Part shown: positions 36,920 to 44,671 of the stretch, piece after piece | Layout of the letters: each line of letters opens with the position of its first letter | Position numbering within the stretch: the first letter of the stretch is position 1 | Assembly: GCA_963730555.1 (NCBI GenBank) | Contig: CAVSSS010000031.1 | Location: 124,001 to 188,000, forward strand | DNA from: Roseiarcus sp963730555 | Lineage (GTDB): Bacteria; Pseudomonadota; Alphaproteobacteria; Rhizobiales; Beijerinckiaceae | DNA length: 64,000 nucleotides | Direction: 5' to 3' | The notes under the pieces: generated by a model | What the model was told of the DNA's origin: nothing | Seen by the model: only the letters and a program-made list of their open reading frames with translations | The model's database searches: none | Program-made: the position numbers and the translations under genes

Positions 36920-37634
36920 GCGGTCGCGGTTTAACGGCTGGCCGATTTGCCGCGGCGCCCAACGATTTGCCCGGCCGCACGCTAGTCGGGATCGGGGCGA
37001 GACGGCAAGGGCGCGACCCCAGGATGCTGCTGTGGCGGCGGGTGAGCGGGCCCGCGATGCCGGCCTGATACGGGATTCGGTTGACGAGATCGCTTTGCGT
37101 CCAGCGCGGCGAAGCGCCTTCGGCCCCCCGGACCGCGACCAAGGCAAAGAATGTCTTGCCAGCGGGCTTGAGAATGATATTGTTTTTCAGAAACAACGAC
37201 TGTGGACTTCGGATGTCAGGCTAGGCCGACCTTGCGAAACCGGCGAGACCGGAATCGGCTCCAAGCGTTTGATATCTCAGGAAACCGCGAAATGGCTGAT
37301 TCGCCGCTTCCCATAATTTAAAGACTTAAGCCAGTGATGCGAAACGATTCGTTTCGCATCGTGAAATAAGCCTCAGAACCGGCGCGAAAGGGACCCTCCT
37401 TCGAGACGCGGCGCGTTAGAGACTCGCAAATCGCGCCGCAAGCCATTGAAATGGCTCAAAATGGACTCGCAAAATCCAAGCCCGTCTCCAATCGCCGGAA
37501 GCAATCACGCAGAGATCGCATGAGCGCATGAAGGGCGTTTTTAACCAAGCTCCCCTAGAGATTGAACAGCCGGCAGCGGCGGCTCGCGCCGCTCCGCCGC
37601 GGTTTTCGAACATATCCTTGAGAAAGTTGAGGGA
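36920..37634. other. Long intergenic region with a 25-bp palindrome
   Basis: About 715 bp without a supported gene; frames within it lack RBS and family features. The stretch 37180-37340 is A+T-richer. The only structured element seen is the palindrome at 37336-37360. Confidence 0.4.
37336..37360. promoter_or_regulatory. Perfect 25-bp palindrome, candidate operator
   Basis: GATGCGAAACGA, one central T, and TCGTTTCGCATC: two perfect 12-bp arms about a single base. There is no T run on either side, so it is more like a protein-binding site than a terminator. It lies ~275 bp before the choloylglycine hydrolase-family gene. Confidence 0.55.
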
Positions 37635-38741
37635 ATGAAGACAACCTTCATCGCGCTGACCTTCGCGGGCGCGCTTGCCGGGTTTGGCGCTCGCGGCGCG
37701 GAAGCCTGCACCTCGATGATCTTCAAGGCCGAGGACGGCACACGTATCTATGCACGGACCATGGAATCGGGCGCGTCGGACCTCAAATCGGAGATGATGC
37801 TCGCGCCGCGATCGATGGCCTTCTCCTCCGACCTCGGCGACGGCAAGACCGGCGCGAAGTGGAAAAGCCAATACGGCTTCGTCGGCGTCAACGCAGACGG
37901 CCTCCCTTACGCGACCGACGGCATGAACGAAGCGGGCCTCACCGTCGGGGCGCTCTTCTTTCCGGGCTTCGCCGGATATCAGGAAGTCAAGGCGGACGAA
38001 TTGTCGACGACCGTCACCAACGTCGATCTCGTCAATTACATCCTCGGCAACTTTAGGAACGTGGATGCAGTCCGCGAGGCGATGCCGAAGATCCGGATCG
38101 TGCGCAACGCCGCGATTGAAAGGGAGTTCGGCACGCCTCTGCCCCTCCATCACATCGTCAGCGACGCGACCGGCGCCTCGATCGTCATCGAATATGTCGA
38201 TGGCAAGCTTAGCATCGCCGACAACAAGGTCGGCGCCATGACCAACTCGCCCAATTATGATTGGCATCTCTTGAACTTATGGAACTATGCCAATTTAACG
38301 TCGCAAGCCTCTCGCCCGCGCGAGATCGACGGGGTTTCGCTCGCGCCCTTCGGAGCCGGGAGCGGCATGCTCGGATTGCCAGGCGACTCCACGCCGCCCT
38401 CTCGTTTCGTCAGAGCGGTCGCGTTCGTCAACACGATGGTCCCGGCCAAGGACGCGGCTGAAGCCGTCAGCGCCGCCTCAACCATGCTTAACAACTTCGA
38501 TATCCCGAAAGGCCTCGTGCGCGAGGGCAGCGCCCAGGACTTCCATCTCGGCTACACGCAATGGTCGGTCATCGCCGATATGACCCACAGGGTCTATTAT
38601 TACTGGACGATGTACGATCGCAGAATGCGGGCGGTCGACCTCTCGAAGCTGGATTTCGCCGACAAGGCCATTTCCTCCTTCCCGCTCGACAAGGTCCGCG
38701 CGGAGGACATTCAGGATCGCTCGGCCGACTTTCCGCGCTGA
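37635..38741 (+). CDS. Secreted Ntn-hydrolase, choloylglycine hydrolase/penicillin V acylase family
   Basis: A 368-residue protein. A signal peptide (residues 1-24) ends exactly before C25 (GAEA/CTSMIF), so cleavage would expose the catalytic N-terminal Cys of an Ntn hydrolase. Other active-site regions: IYARTMESGASDLK (Arg), GLPYATDGMNEAGLTVGALFF (Asp), VGAMTNSPNYDWHL (Asn), and the late VVREGSAQ-like region LVREGSAQDFHLGYTQWSV. The family hydrolyses amide bonds in bile salts, penicillin V or acyl-homoserine lactones. In a soil or water alphaproteobacterium, quorum-signal acylase or lactam hydrolysis is likelier than bile salts; this is inference. Confidence 0.9.
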   Translation: MKTTFIALTFAGALAGFGARGAEACTSMIFKAEDGTRIYARTMESGASDLKSEMMLAPRSMAFSSDLGDGKTGAKWKSQYGFVGVNADGLPYATDGMNEAGLTVGALFFPGFAGYQEVKADELSTTVTNVDLVNYILGNFRNVDAVREAMPKIRIVRNAAIEREFGTPLPLHHIVSDATGASIVIEYVDGKLSIADNKVGAMTNSPNYDWHLLNLWNYANLTSQASRPREIDGVSLAPFGAGSGMLGLPGDSTPPSRFVRAVAFVNTMVPAKDAAEAVSAASTMLNNFDIPKGLVREGSAQDFHLGYTQWSVIADMTHRVYYYWTMYDRRMRAVDLSKLDFADKAISSFPLDKVRAEDIQDRSADFPR

Positions 38742-38764
38742 GCGCGCGAGGCAGCTCTTAATAA

Positions 38765-39472
38765 TCAGCGTTTCGCCGCCGCGAGAATTGGCCCTGCTCC
38801 GTCCGCCTGCACAATCGCCGCCTCGGCGAGACCGGGATCGCTCCCGCGCGGCACGGGGAATGTCGCCGCTTCGCCGCGCCATTTGCCCAAGAGGACCATT
38901 TCGCGCACCACGTGCTTATAGGGCAAAGTGTGGCCAGCGTTCTCGCCACGCGGAATCGTGACCTCGACCACGCGCGGGATATAGCGCGCGAGCCAAACGT
39001 CGGCGCCGCCGGCGGGCGCCGCACCCCGTCCGACCGTCACCACTCCGCCCGAGAATCCAACGCTCGGGCCGCCGCCGCGCTCGCCTCGGCTCATGAGCCC
39101 GGCCAGACTTCCAGGCTCCAGGGCGTCGCCGGCGACCCGACCGTTGACGACCACCTGAGGGGTGTAGACGCCGTCGTTGCCCATCGCCCGGGCGTACGCG
39201 TACTGGCGCGCCGTCCAGGCGGCCTTAGAGAACGTGTCCTTCCAGCCGAGCCGGTCCCAATAGTCGACCTCAAACGCCAGCGCGAGCACGTCAGCGCGAT
39301 CGCTAACCGCCCCGACGCTGGCCTCCGCCGGCGGGCATGACGAGCAGCCCTGGCTCTGGAAGAGTTCGATCACCGTCGGGTGCGCCGCATCAGCGGCAAG
39401 CGCGGCAGGCGCCGCGGAGGCGAGGAACCCCAAGGCTGCCACCGTGAGGCCGATTTTTCTTGAGGCTGACAT
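38765..39472 (-). CDS. DUF1223 thioredoxin-like secreted protein
   Basis: A 235-residue protein with a signal peptide (GLTVAALGFLASAAPAALA). It has the DUF1223 hallmark VIELFQSQGCSSCPPAEA, a CxxC pair in a thioredoxin-like fold, then ALAFEVDYWDRLGWKDTFS and GVYTPQVVVNGR (the cis-Pro region). The C-terminal half is beta-rich. Members are exported and thought to be redox-active, but no defined partner is known. It is convergent with the Ntn-hydrolase gene. Confidence 0.9.
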   Translation of the reverse strand: MSASRKIGLTVAALGFLASAAPAALAADAAHPTVIELFQSQGCSSCPPAEASVGAVSDRADVLALAFEVDYWDRLGWKDTFSKAAWTARQYAYARAMGNDGVYTPQVVVNGRVAGDALEPGSLAGLMSRGERGGGPSVGFSGGVVTVGRGAAPAGGADVWLARYIPRVVEVTIPRGENAGHTLPYKHVVREMVLLGKWRGEAATFPVPRGSDPGLAEAAIVQADGAGPILAAAKR

Positions 39473-39674
39473 GACTCCTCCTTTCCACGAGGCGCGTGCA
39501 AGCGTTCATCGACACGCGTTCGCCGACGAGCCGGGTTTGTTACGGTAGAGCGAGATGACAAATCCAGGACGTGGCCATCATGCGCTTAGGTGTTTTGCGC
39601 AGGGAGTTGCGGCGTTGTAACGTGGTAAGAGCAATACGCTTTGCGGTTGCGCTCTGCACGATTGGGGGAATGCG

Positions 39675-41009
39675 ATGCAACGTCTGGCTTTGGCCTCAGC
39701 GGCGATCATGGGCTTGATGAGCGAGGCCGTCGCGGGGCCTCAGCCGCCGCCTCCGAGTCTGGATACGTCGCAGGGCATAGCGACGGATCTTTCTTTCATC
39801 GAGCAGCAGGTGTCGAAGACTCTGTCTTCGCTTGGCTCCACGCCACCGGCAAATCCCTTATATCCGGTCTCGGGGGGCGATGCCGGACCGTGGAAGACGA
39901 CAAGCCCTTCGGACATCGCCCAAGGATGGACAAGCGGATTTTTTCCGGGCCAGCTTTGGCTTCTCTATCAGGCGACCGGGTCGACGACGTGGCGCGACGC
40001 AGCGCAGGCATGGACCGCCCCGCTGGCCACGCAGGCCGGGGACCATCCGTTCGACCCCACGGACATCGGCTTCATTTTCGGGACGAGTTTCGGCAATGGA
40101 TACCGGCTGACGGGAGACCCAACCTACAAACAAGTCCTCAACACGACGGGCGCCTCGTTGGCGTCGCTCTACAATTCAAAGGTCGGCGCGGTTCAATCCT
40201 GGAGTTTCCCACAATACCACTTTCCCGTGATCATCGACAGCATGATGACGCTCGGGCCATTGCAGTGGGGCGCCGCTAATGGCGGCAGTTCCGCCTGGGC
40301 AGGAATCGCGGCGACGCACGCCCAGACAGTGACCAAAAATCTCGTGCGCTCGGACGGCAGCACGTTTGAGGTCGCCGATTTCGACCCGACGACAGGGGCG
40401 CTCCTGAGCCAGGGGACGTTCGCCGGCTATTCCGATAGCTCGACCTGGGCGCGCGGACAGGCCTGGGCTCTATATGGATTCGTGCAGGCCTATCAGACGT
40501 CGGACAATCCAGCGTTCCTACAGACGGCGGAAGACGTCGCGAACTATTTCGTCGCCAATTTGCCCGCGGACTTTATCCCCCCGTGGGATTTCGACGCGCC
40601 AGGATCGCAGCCTGTGGACACTTCGGCGGCGGCGATCGCGGCTGACGGCCTCGTCATGCTGAGCACGGTTGCGGGTACGAGCGCACTTAGGGCGTCGTAT
40701 CTGCTGGATGCGGAAAACATACTGGGATCGCTCAGCAGCGATTACCTTAACGAAGACCCGAATGGCGAGTCCGTACTGATCGACGGCTTCCCGGGCGACG
40801 GCGGGACGAACACCGCGCTGATCTATGGTGACTATTATTTCACCGAGGCGCTGCTGCGATTGCAAAACGTGCTCGACGGGAAGCCCGGCTGGGTGCTGTA
40901 TAGCCCGGTCCCCGAGCCGTCGACCTGGGCGATGATGCTCCTCGGCTTCGCCGGGATCGGCTTCTTCGGTTATCTCGCGTCCCGCAAAGCCGCGACGGCG
41001 AGCACATAA
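39675..41009 (+). CDS. GH88-like glycoside hydrolase with PEPxxWA-CTERM sorting tail
   Basis: A 444-residue secreted protein: short signal peptide (MQRLALASAAIMGLMSEAVA), an alpha/alpha-barrel resembling unsaturated glucuronyl hydrolases (GWTSGFFPGQLWLLYQATG, DPTDIGFIFGTSFGNGYRLT, SDSSTWARGQAWALYGF, PVDTSAAAIAADGLVML), and a C-terminal VPEPSTWAMMLLGFAGIGFFG plus basic RK. The two Asp-containing segments (TDIGF and the earlier DSMM) are candidate catalytic residues. The tail is a PEP-CTERM signal that directs retention/processing at the envelope by an exosortase. No exosortase gene or polysaccharide locus is in the window. Confidence 0.87.
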   Translation: MQRLALASAAIMGLMSEAVAGPQPPPPSLDTSQGIATDLSFIEQQVSKTLSSLGSTPPANPLYPVSGGDAGPWKTTSPSDIAQGWTSGFFPGQLWLLYQATGSTTWRDAAQAWTAPLATQAGDHPFDPTDIGFIFGTSFGNGYRLTGDPTYKQVLNTTGASLASLYNSKVGAVQSWSFPQYHFPVIIDSMMTLGPLQWGAANGGSSAWAGIAATHAQTVTKNLVRSDGSTFEVADFDPTTGALLSQGTFAGYSDSSTWARGQAWALYGFVQAYQTSDNPAFLQTAEDVANYFVANLPADFIPPWDFDAPGSQPVDTSAAAIAADGLVMLSTVAGTSALRASYLLDAENILGSLSSDYLNEDPNGESVLIDGFPGDGGTNTALIYGDYYFTEALLRLQNVLDGKPGWVLYSPVPEPSTWAMMLLGFAGIGFFGYLASRKAATAST

Positions 41010-41439
41010 CCAGGCGGTCGGCAGGCCGAGCGCTGACAAGAGCCGCCGCCAGCCGCGTATCGAGCGTTGGCGCCTGGTGTTTAGCTATTCTTGTGGCTTT
41101 GCTCGCCGGCCTTCACGTGCTGTTCGTGGCTTCCGCCTCGAGAACCAGCCATGGATTCCTCCTTTGCTTAGAGTTCAGTGGAGTTTCCGCTGGTCACCGA
41201 CGGTGCTGGCGATGGCTTGGGTCCGCCCGAAGGCGATTATCCGCCAGGCGACAGACCTAGCCGACCCGAGGCCGAAGAACGGTGGGAGCGAACGGCTATC
41301 CGGTGATATTTGCGAGGCGTGGGAACCTCGTGGCGCCCTGAGCGTTGGCGACTTATGTCACAGGCGGTGGACTAGCGCGCCAGCTGAGGCCCATGATCGG
41401 CATCACAATTCCGGCATCGCCTACGCCGGGATCCTTTCC
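41010..41439. other. Intergenic region without a supported gene
   Basis: An open frame runs through this stretch into the next small gene, but its N-terminal part has no family features and poor codon use. Nothing else is recognised. Confidence 0.35.
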
Positions 41440-41616
41440 ATGCTGCCCGCCGGATCTGTCGGCGAAACGAAAATAGTTCCCGACGGCCAATACCGCATTT
41501 GGCTGCCGCAGGACATCGTCGAGCGGCTGCGTGCCCTGCGCCAATCGGGCGAGAGTTTCAGCGGCGTCATTCTGCGGCTGGCGGAGCGCGGCTCCTTCGC
41601 GGCGATCGCTCGATAG
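41440..41616 (+). CDS. Small RHH-like hypothetical protein
   Basis: A 58-residue protein from ATG 41440. After a short N-terminus it reads KIVPDGQYRIWLPQDIVERLRALRQSGESFSGVILRLAERG, a strand followed by two helices in the manner of ribbon-helix-helix DNA-binding proteins or antitoxins. The frame is open far upstream, so the start is uncertain. No toxin-like partner is adjacent; the next gene is a different small protein. Low confidence. Confidence 0.35.
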   Translation: MLPAGSVGETKIVPDGQYRIWLPQDIVERLRALRQSGESFSGVILRLAERGSFAAIAR

Positions 41617-41697
41617 ACGTGTCGCGCTATGACGGGTTGACAACCGATCACGCCGTGCCCAACTCAGCGCACACGAAGCCGGTGTGGCCGATAAACA

Positions 41698-41934
41698 ATG
41701 TCCTTGAAGCGTATGCTGGACGAAAGCGGAAGCTTCGATCCAAAAGCCGTTGCGATCATGCTGGAAGCTTATGAGGGAGTCGTCGCCGACCTGCGGTTGC
41801 AAGCGGCCGATGAAAGGGAAAAGGCCGCCAGGCTGGTCATGCAGCTTGCGCGGGGTCAGGCGGACCTGGATACGGCAAGTCTCCGCAACGGCGTAACTGA
41901 TCTCATCCGGAATGAAGGCCGGAGCGGCCTCTAA
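41698..41934 (+). CDS. Small conserved-looking hypothetical protein
   Basis: A 78-residue, all-helical, charged protein (MSLKRMLDESGSFDPKAVAIMLEAYEGVVADLRL, then EREKAARLVMQLARGQADLD). The first region recalls a group of small rhizobial proteins of similar start and length; function unknown. Convergent with clpP, whose stop is 33 bp away. Confidence 0.55.
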   Translation: MSLKRMLDESGSFDPKAVAIMLEAYEGVVADLRLQAADEREKAARLVMQLARGQADLDTASLRNGVTDLIRNEGRSGL

Positions 41935-41966
41935 TCGACGCCGCGTGGCCCGCTAGGCGGCGCGGC

Positions 41967-42613
41967 TCATGGAGCCGGCGCGCCGAGCATGATCTCCGCT
42001 TCGCTGCGCGTCGAGATAACCCGGTCGATCAGGCCCCATTCGCGGGCGTGTTCCGAATCCATGAAGTGGTCGCGGTCCAATGTACGTTCGACCTCCTCGT
42101 AGGTTCTGCCGCGATGATTGGCATAAAGGCGAGTAATCCTTCGTTTGGTCTGCAAGATGTCCTCGGCGTGAATGAGAATATCGGACGCCTGCGCCTGGAA
42201 TCCGCCGAGCGGCTGATGGACGTGGAGGCTGGCGTTGGGGAGCGCCGCGCGCTCGCCGGGCTCCCCCGCCATCAAGAGAAACCACCCCATCGACCGGGCG
42301 GTCCCGATGCACAGCGTCCGAACGGGCGCCGTGATGAATTGCATCGTGTCATACATCGCTAGCCCGCTCGTCACGATGCCGCCGTAGGATTGATGTAAAG
42401 GTCGATGGGTTTCTTCGGGTTGTCGGCCTCCAGGAACAGTAACTGGGCGCAGACGAGCGACGCCATCTCGTCATTGACCTCGCCGCTCAGAAAGACAATG
42501 CGCTCCCGAAGCAGACGGGAGTAGATGTCGAAAGCCCGCTCGCCGCAACTCGACTGTTCGAGAACCATGGGGACGAGCTGCATCGTGTCGCGCATGGCGC
42601 GAATTCCCTTCAC
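41967..42613 (-). CDS. clpP: ATP-dependent Clp protease proteolytic subunit paralogue (one frameshift)
   Basis: The N-terminal part (MQLVPMVLEQSSCGERAFDIYSRLLRERIVFLSGEVND ... KPIDLYIN) breaks near 42385, where one T seems lost (AATCCTAC for AATTCCTAC). Repaired, INSYGGIVTSGLAMYDTMQFI leads into the downstream frame. Catalytic residues are kept: Ser in TARSMGW, His in LHVHQPLGG, Asp in TLDRDHFM. INSYGG replaces the usual INSPGG and GTARSMGW replaces GQAASMGS, so this is probably a divergent extra copy rather than the main ClpP. It would form the tetradecameric chamber fed by ClpX or ClpA. No clpX or lon is adjacent. Confidence 0.85.
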
Positions 42614-42644
42614 GCTTCAAGATCGACAGGCTTTTAAGCCGCTC

Positions 42645-42995
42645 TTAGGCGGCTAGACTCATGGGGCGACAGTTGTCGTTGGCGCTTCTCCGTCGAGCGT
42701 CGTCCTCGATCCGATGGATGATTCGCAGCAGCGCTCCGCCCTGTACTCCGGGTTCGATCCGGAACGTCACGGTGCTTCCCGGGAACGGAGCGCCCTCCTC
42801 CTGCATGCGGTACCTGACCTCGACGCCGGGAATGGACGCGATGGGCTCGGGCGCGGCAAGGTCGGCTCCAGGCAGCCATCGCTCGCGAAAAGCCGCAATC
42901 GCGATGGCCCGCCACACCTTTTCCGGCGCCGCGTCGAGTTCGTATTCGACGGCGATCTCGACTTCCTCACGCGGCTCGGTCGCAATGTCACTCAT
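42645..42995 (-). CDS. SRPBCC/AHSA1 protein of an ArsR module
   Basis: A 116-residue protein from ATG 42993-42995. It shows the SRPBCC pattern EIAVEYELDAAPEKVWRAI, FRERWLPGADLA, VRYRMQEEGAPFPGSTVTF, LLRIIHRIEDD. Its start overlaps the stop of the ArsR-type gene (ATGA), so the two are co-translated. ArsR plus AHSA1 pairs are widespread and thought to respond to apolar ligands; the ligand is unknown. Confidence 0.8.
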   Translation of the reverse strand: MSDIATEPREEVEIAVEYELDAAPEKVWRAIAIAAFRERWLPGADLAAPEPIASIPGVEVRYRMQEEGAPFPGSTVTFRIEPGVQGGALLRIIHRIEDDARRRSANDNCRPMSLAA

Positions 42996-43303
42996 TGATC
43001 CATGTCCTTCAGCAGCGTCGTGAGGTCGTCGATGCGACGCGGCCAGTAAGCCCGATATCGGGCGAGCCACCGGCCGATCCGGACGAGCCCCTCCGGGTCC
43101 ACTTCATAGTTGACGAAACGGCCGTCTCGACGTTCGCGAACGAGGCCCGCGGAGCGCAGGACAGCGAGATGCTGCGACATCGCCGGCTGACTGATCGCCA
43201 TTCCTTGCCGCAGTTCGCTCGCGTTCATGCCGCCAACCGCCAGCTTCTCGAATACGCTGCGGCGCGTGGGATCCGCCAACGCCCTGAAGATGTCGCTCTC
43301 CAT
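42992..43303 (-). CDS. ArsR-family transcriptional regulator
   Basis: A 103-residue protein from ATG 43301-43303 (MESDIFRALADPTRRSVFEKLA), the family's standard start. The winged helix follows: GMNASELRQGMAISQPAMSQHLAVLRSAGLVRERRDGRFVNYEV. The metal-binding Cys of true ArsR/SmtB members are absent, so it belongs to the group paired with SRPBCC proteins. The palindrome at 43317-43330 immediately upstream is its probable operator. It is divergent from rsmE. Confidence 0.9.
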   Translation of the reverse strand: MESDIFRALADPTRRSVFEKLAVGGMNASELRQGMAISQPAMSQHLAVLRSAGLVRERRDGRFVNYEVDPEGLVRIGRWLARYRAYWPRRIDDLTTLLKDMDQ

Positions 43304-43316
43304 GACAACAAATAAG

Positions 43317-43330
43317 CACATACTTATGTG
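43317..43330. promoter_or_regulatory. Candidate ArsR operator
   Basis: CACATA-CT-TATGTG, a perfect 6-bp inverted repeat 13 bp before the ArsR start, with an overlapping ATAAG/CTTAT repeat (43312-43327). The site could also influence the divergent rsmE promoter. Confidence 0.55.
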
Positions 43331-43414
43331 ACGCGCAAGCTGCTTGCGGTTCCACGCGCAGCGGAAGGAGCGCCTGCGATGGCGGCCGAGGTTGGCGCGA
43401 GCTATGGGGAGCGT

Positions 43415-44173
43415 ATGGCTCGAACCGATTTCCGGACCCCGCGTCTGTACGTCTCCCAAGACTTAGCCGCACGCGCGGAGCTTAAGCTCGATCCTCAGCA
43501 GACGAATTACCTCGTCAACGTGCTGCGGCTTGTCTCCTTCGCTCCCGTCCTTCTGTTCAACGGCCGGGACGGCGAATTCATATCCGCCCTCGCGATGACT
43601 TCGCGCAAGGCTTCGCTCCTCGTCGGCGCGCAGACGCGCCCCCAGGAGAGGCCGCCCGACGTCGACTATCTTTTCGCGCCGCTCAAGCACGCTCGGCTCG
43701 ACTACATGGCGCAGAAGGCCATCGAGATGGGCGCGCGCAGGTTGCGGCCGGTCATCACCCGCCACACCCAGGTCGCCCGCGTCAATCTGGAGCGCCTGCG
43801 CGCGAACGCGATCGAGGCTTGCGAACAGTGCGGGGTGATCTGGACGCCGGAGGTTGCGCCCGTCGAGACCCTTGCCGAAGCGCTCAAAAGCTGGCCGGGC
43901 GAGCGGCTGCTCGTCTTCTGCGATGAGGAGGCGGAACCGGCGAGCCCGCTCGACGCGCTGGGAGGCGCGGGCGCGGAGGGCGGCGTTGGCCTCCTGATCG
44001 GGCCAGAAGGCGGCTTCGACGATTCCGAGCGCGCCGCGATCCTCTCCGCGCCGCGCGTGCTGCGGCTAAACCTCGGGCCGCGCATCCTGCGCGCCGATAC
44101 GGCCGCGGTGGCTGCGCTGGCGCTCATCCAGGCCACGCTCGGCGATTGGCCGAAAAGACACACTGGGCGATAG
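43415..44173 (+). CDS. rsmE: 16S rRNA (uracil-1498-N3)-methyltransferase
   Basis: A 252-residue protein from ATG 43415 (RBS GGGGAG); 29 residues of upstream frame are excluded. PUA-like N-terminal domain (RLYVSQDLAARAELKLDPQQTNYLVNVLR), then the SPOUT methyltransferase: LFAPLKHARLDYMAQKAIEMG, the knotted SAM-site motif LLIGPEGGFDDSERA, and LGPRILRADTAAVAALALIQA. It methylates U1498 of 16S rRNA. It is divergent from the ArsR module and unrelated to it by function. Gene gshA follows ~500 bp later on the opposite strand, with a small secreted-protein gene between. Confidence 0.94.
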   Translation: MARTDFRTPRLYVSQDLAARAELKLDPQQTNYLVNVLRLVSFAPVLLFNGRDGEFISALAMTSRKASLLVGAQTRPQERPPDVDYLFAPLKHARLDYMAQKAIEMGARRLRPVITRHTQVARVNLERLRANAIEACEQCGVIWTPEVAPVETLAEALKSWPGERLLVFCDEEAEPASPLDALGGAGAEGGVGLLIGPEGGFDDSERAAILSAPRVLRLNLGPRILRADTAAVAALALIQATLGDWPKRHTGR

Positions 44174-44236
44174 TTTGAACATCACGTGGCGCGTTCGCCA
44201 TTTTGCCGCCACGATGCGGCTTCATTCCGACGAACG

Positions 44237-44641
44237 ATGATTCACCATTCGGTTGGCGCGGCGCGCAAGGTTCATGGGGTTGTTGCGGCGGTGGGGGCGC
44301 CTTTGTTGGCGATCATAGCTGCCGGTCTATCCAATCCTGCGAGCGCCGGGAGCGGCGGCGCGCTCGGGCCTCAAATCCAGATGCGCGGGTCCTATTGCGG
44401 CGAGTCCGACGGCGATTTGCCTCCGAGTCGAGCCGGATGCGCGCGGATCACAGGCTACATTGCGGCTGGGGAGCGTTTCGGGTCGGACGATCGGATCGGC
44501 GGGCGCCCCAACCCGTTCGTTCCGCCCGATGAGCCGGGCGTCGCTGGCGCTCGCTCGTCATCCGGTCTCACCATTATCGGCGCGCCGCTGGGCGGCGACC
44601 GCTTTTTGGCGCCGATGGGTTCTGGCGACATCGCGCGCTGA
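44237..44641 (+). CDS. Secreted Gly/Pro-rich hypothetical protein
   Basis: A 134-residue protein from ATG 44237; a start at 44186 is also possible. A hydrophobic stretch (VVAAVGAPLLAIIAAGLSNPASA) works as a signal peptide. The mature part is low in hydrophobic residues with YCGESDGDLPPSRAGCARITGYI, which has two Cys in a pattern seen at the start of some alphaproteobacterial porin-like proteins, but the chain is far too short for a barrel. It is convergent with gshA. Function unknown. Confidence 0.5.
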   Translation: MIHHSVGAARKVHGVVAAVGAPLLAIIAAGLSNPASAGSGGALGPQIQMRGSYCGESDGDLPPSRAGCARITGYIAAGERFGSDDRIGGRPNPFVPPDEPGVAGARSSSGLTIIGAPLGGDRFLAPMGSGDIAR

Positions 44642-44671
44642 GGCCGGAGCGCCGAGCCAGACGGCCTTGCG

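Noticed and set aside
36774..37316. Open frames in the gap after the ABM gene
   Set aside because: Start inside the ABM gene in another frame, Arg-rich and without features; not supported as genes.
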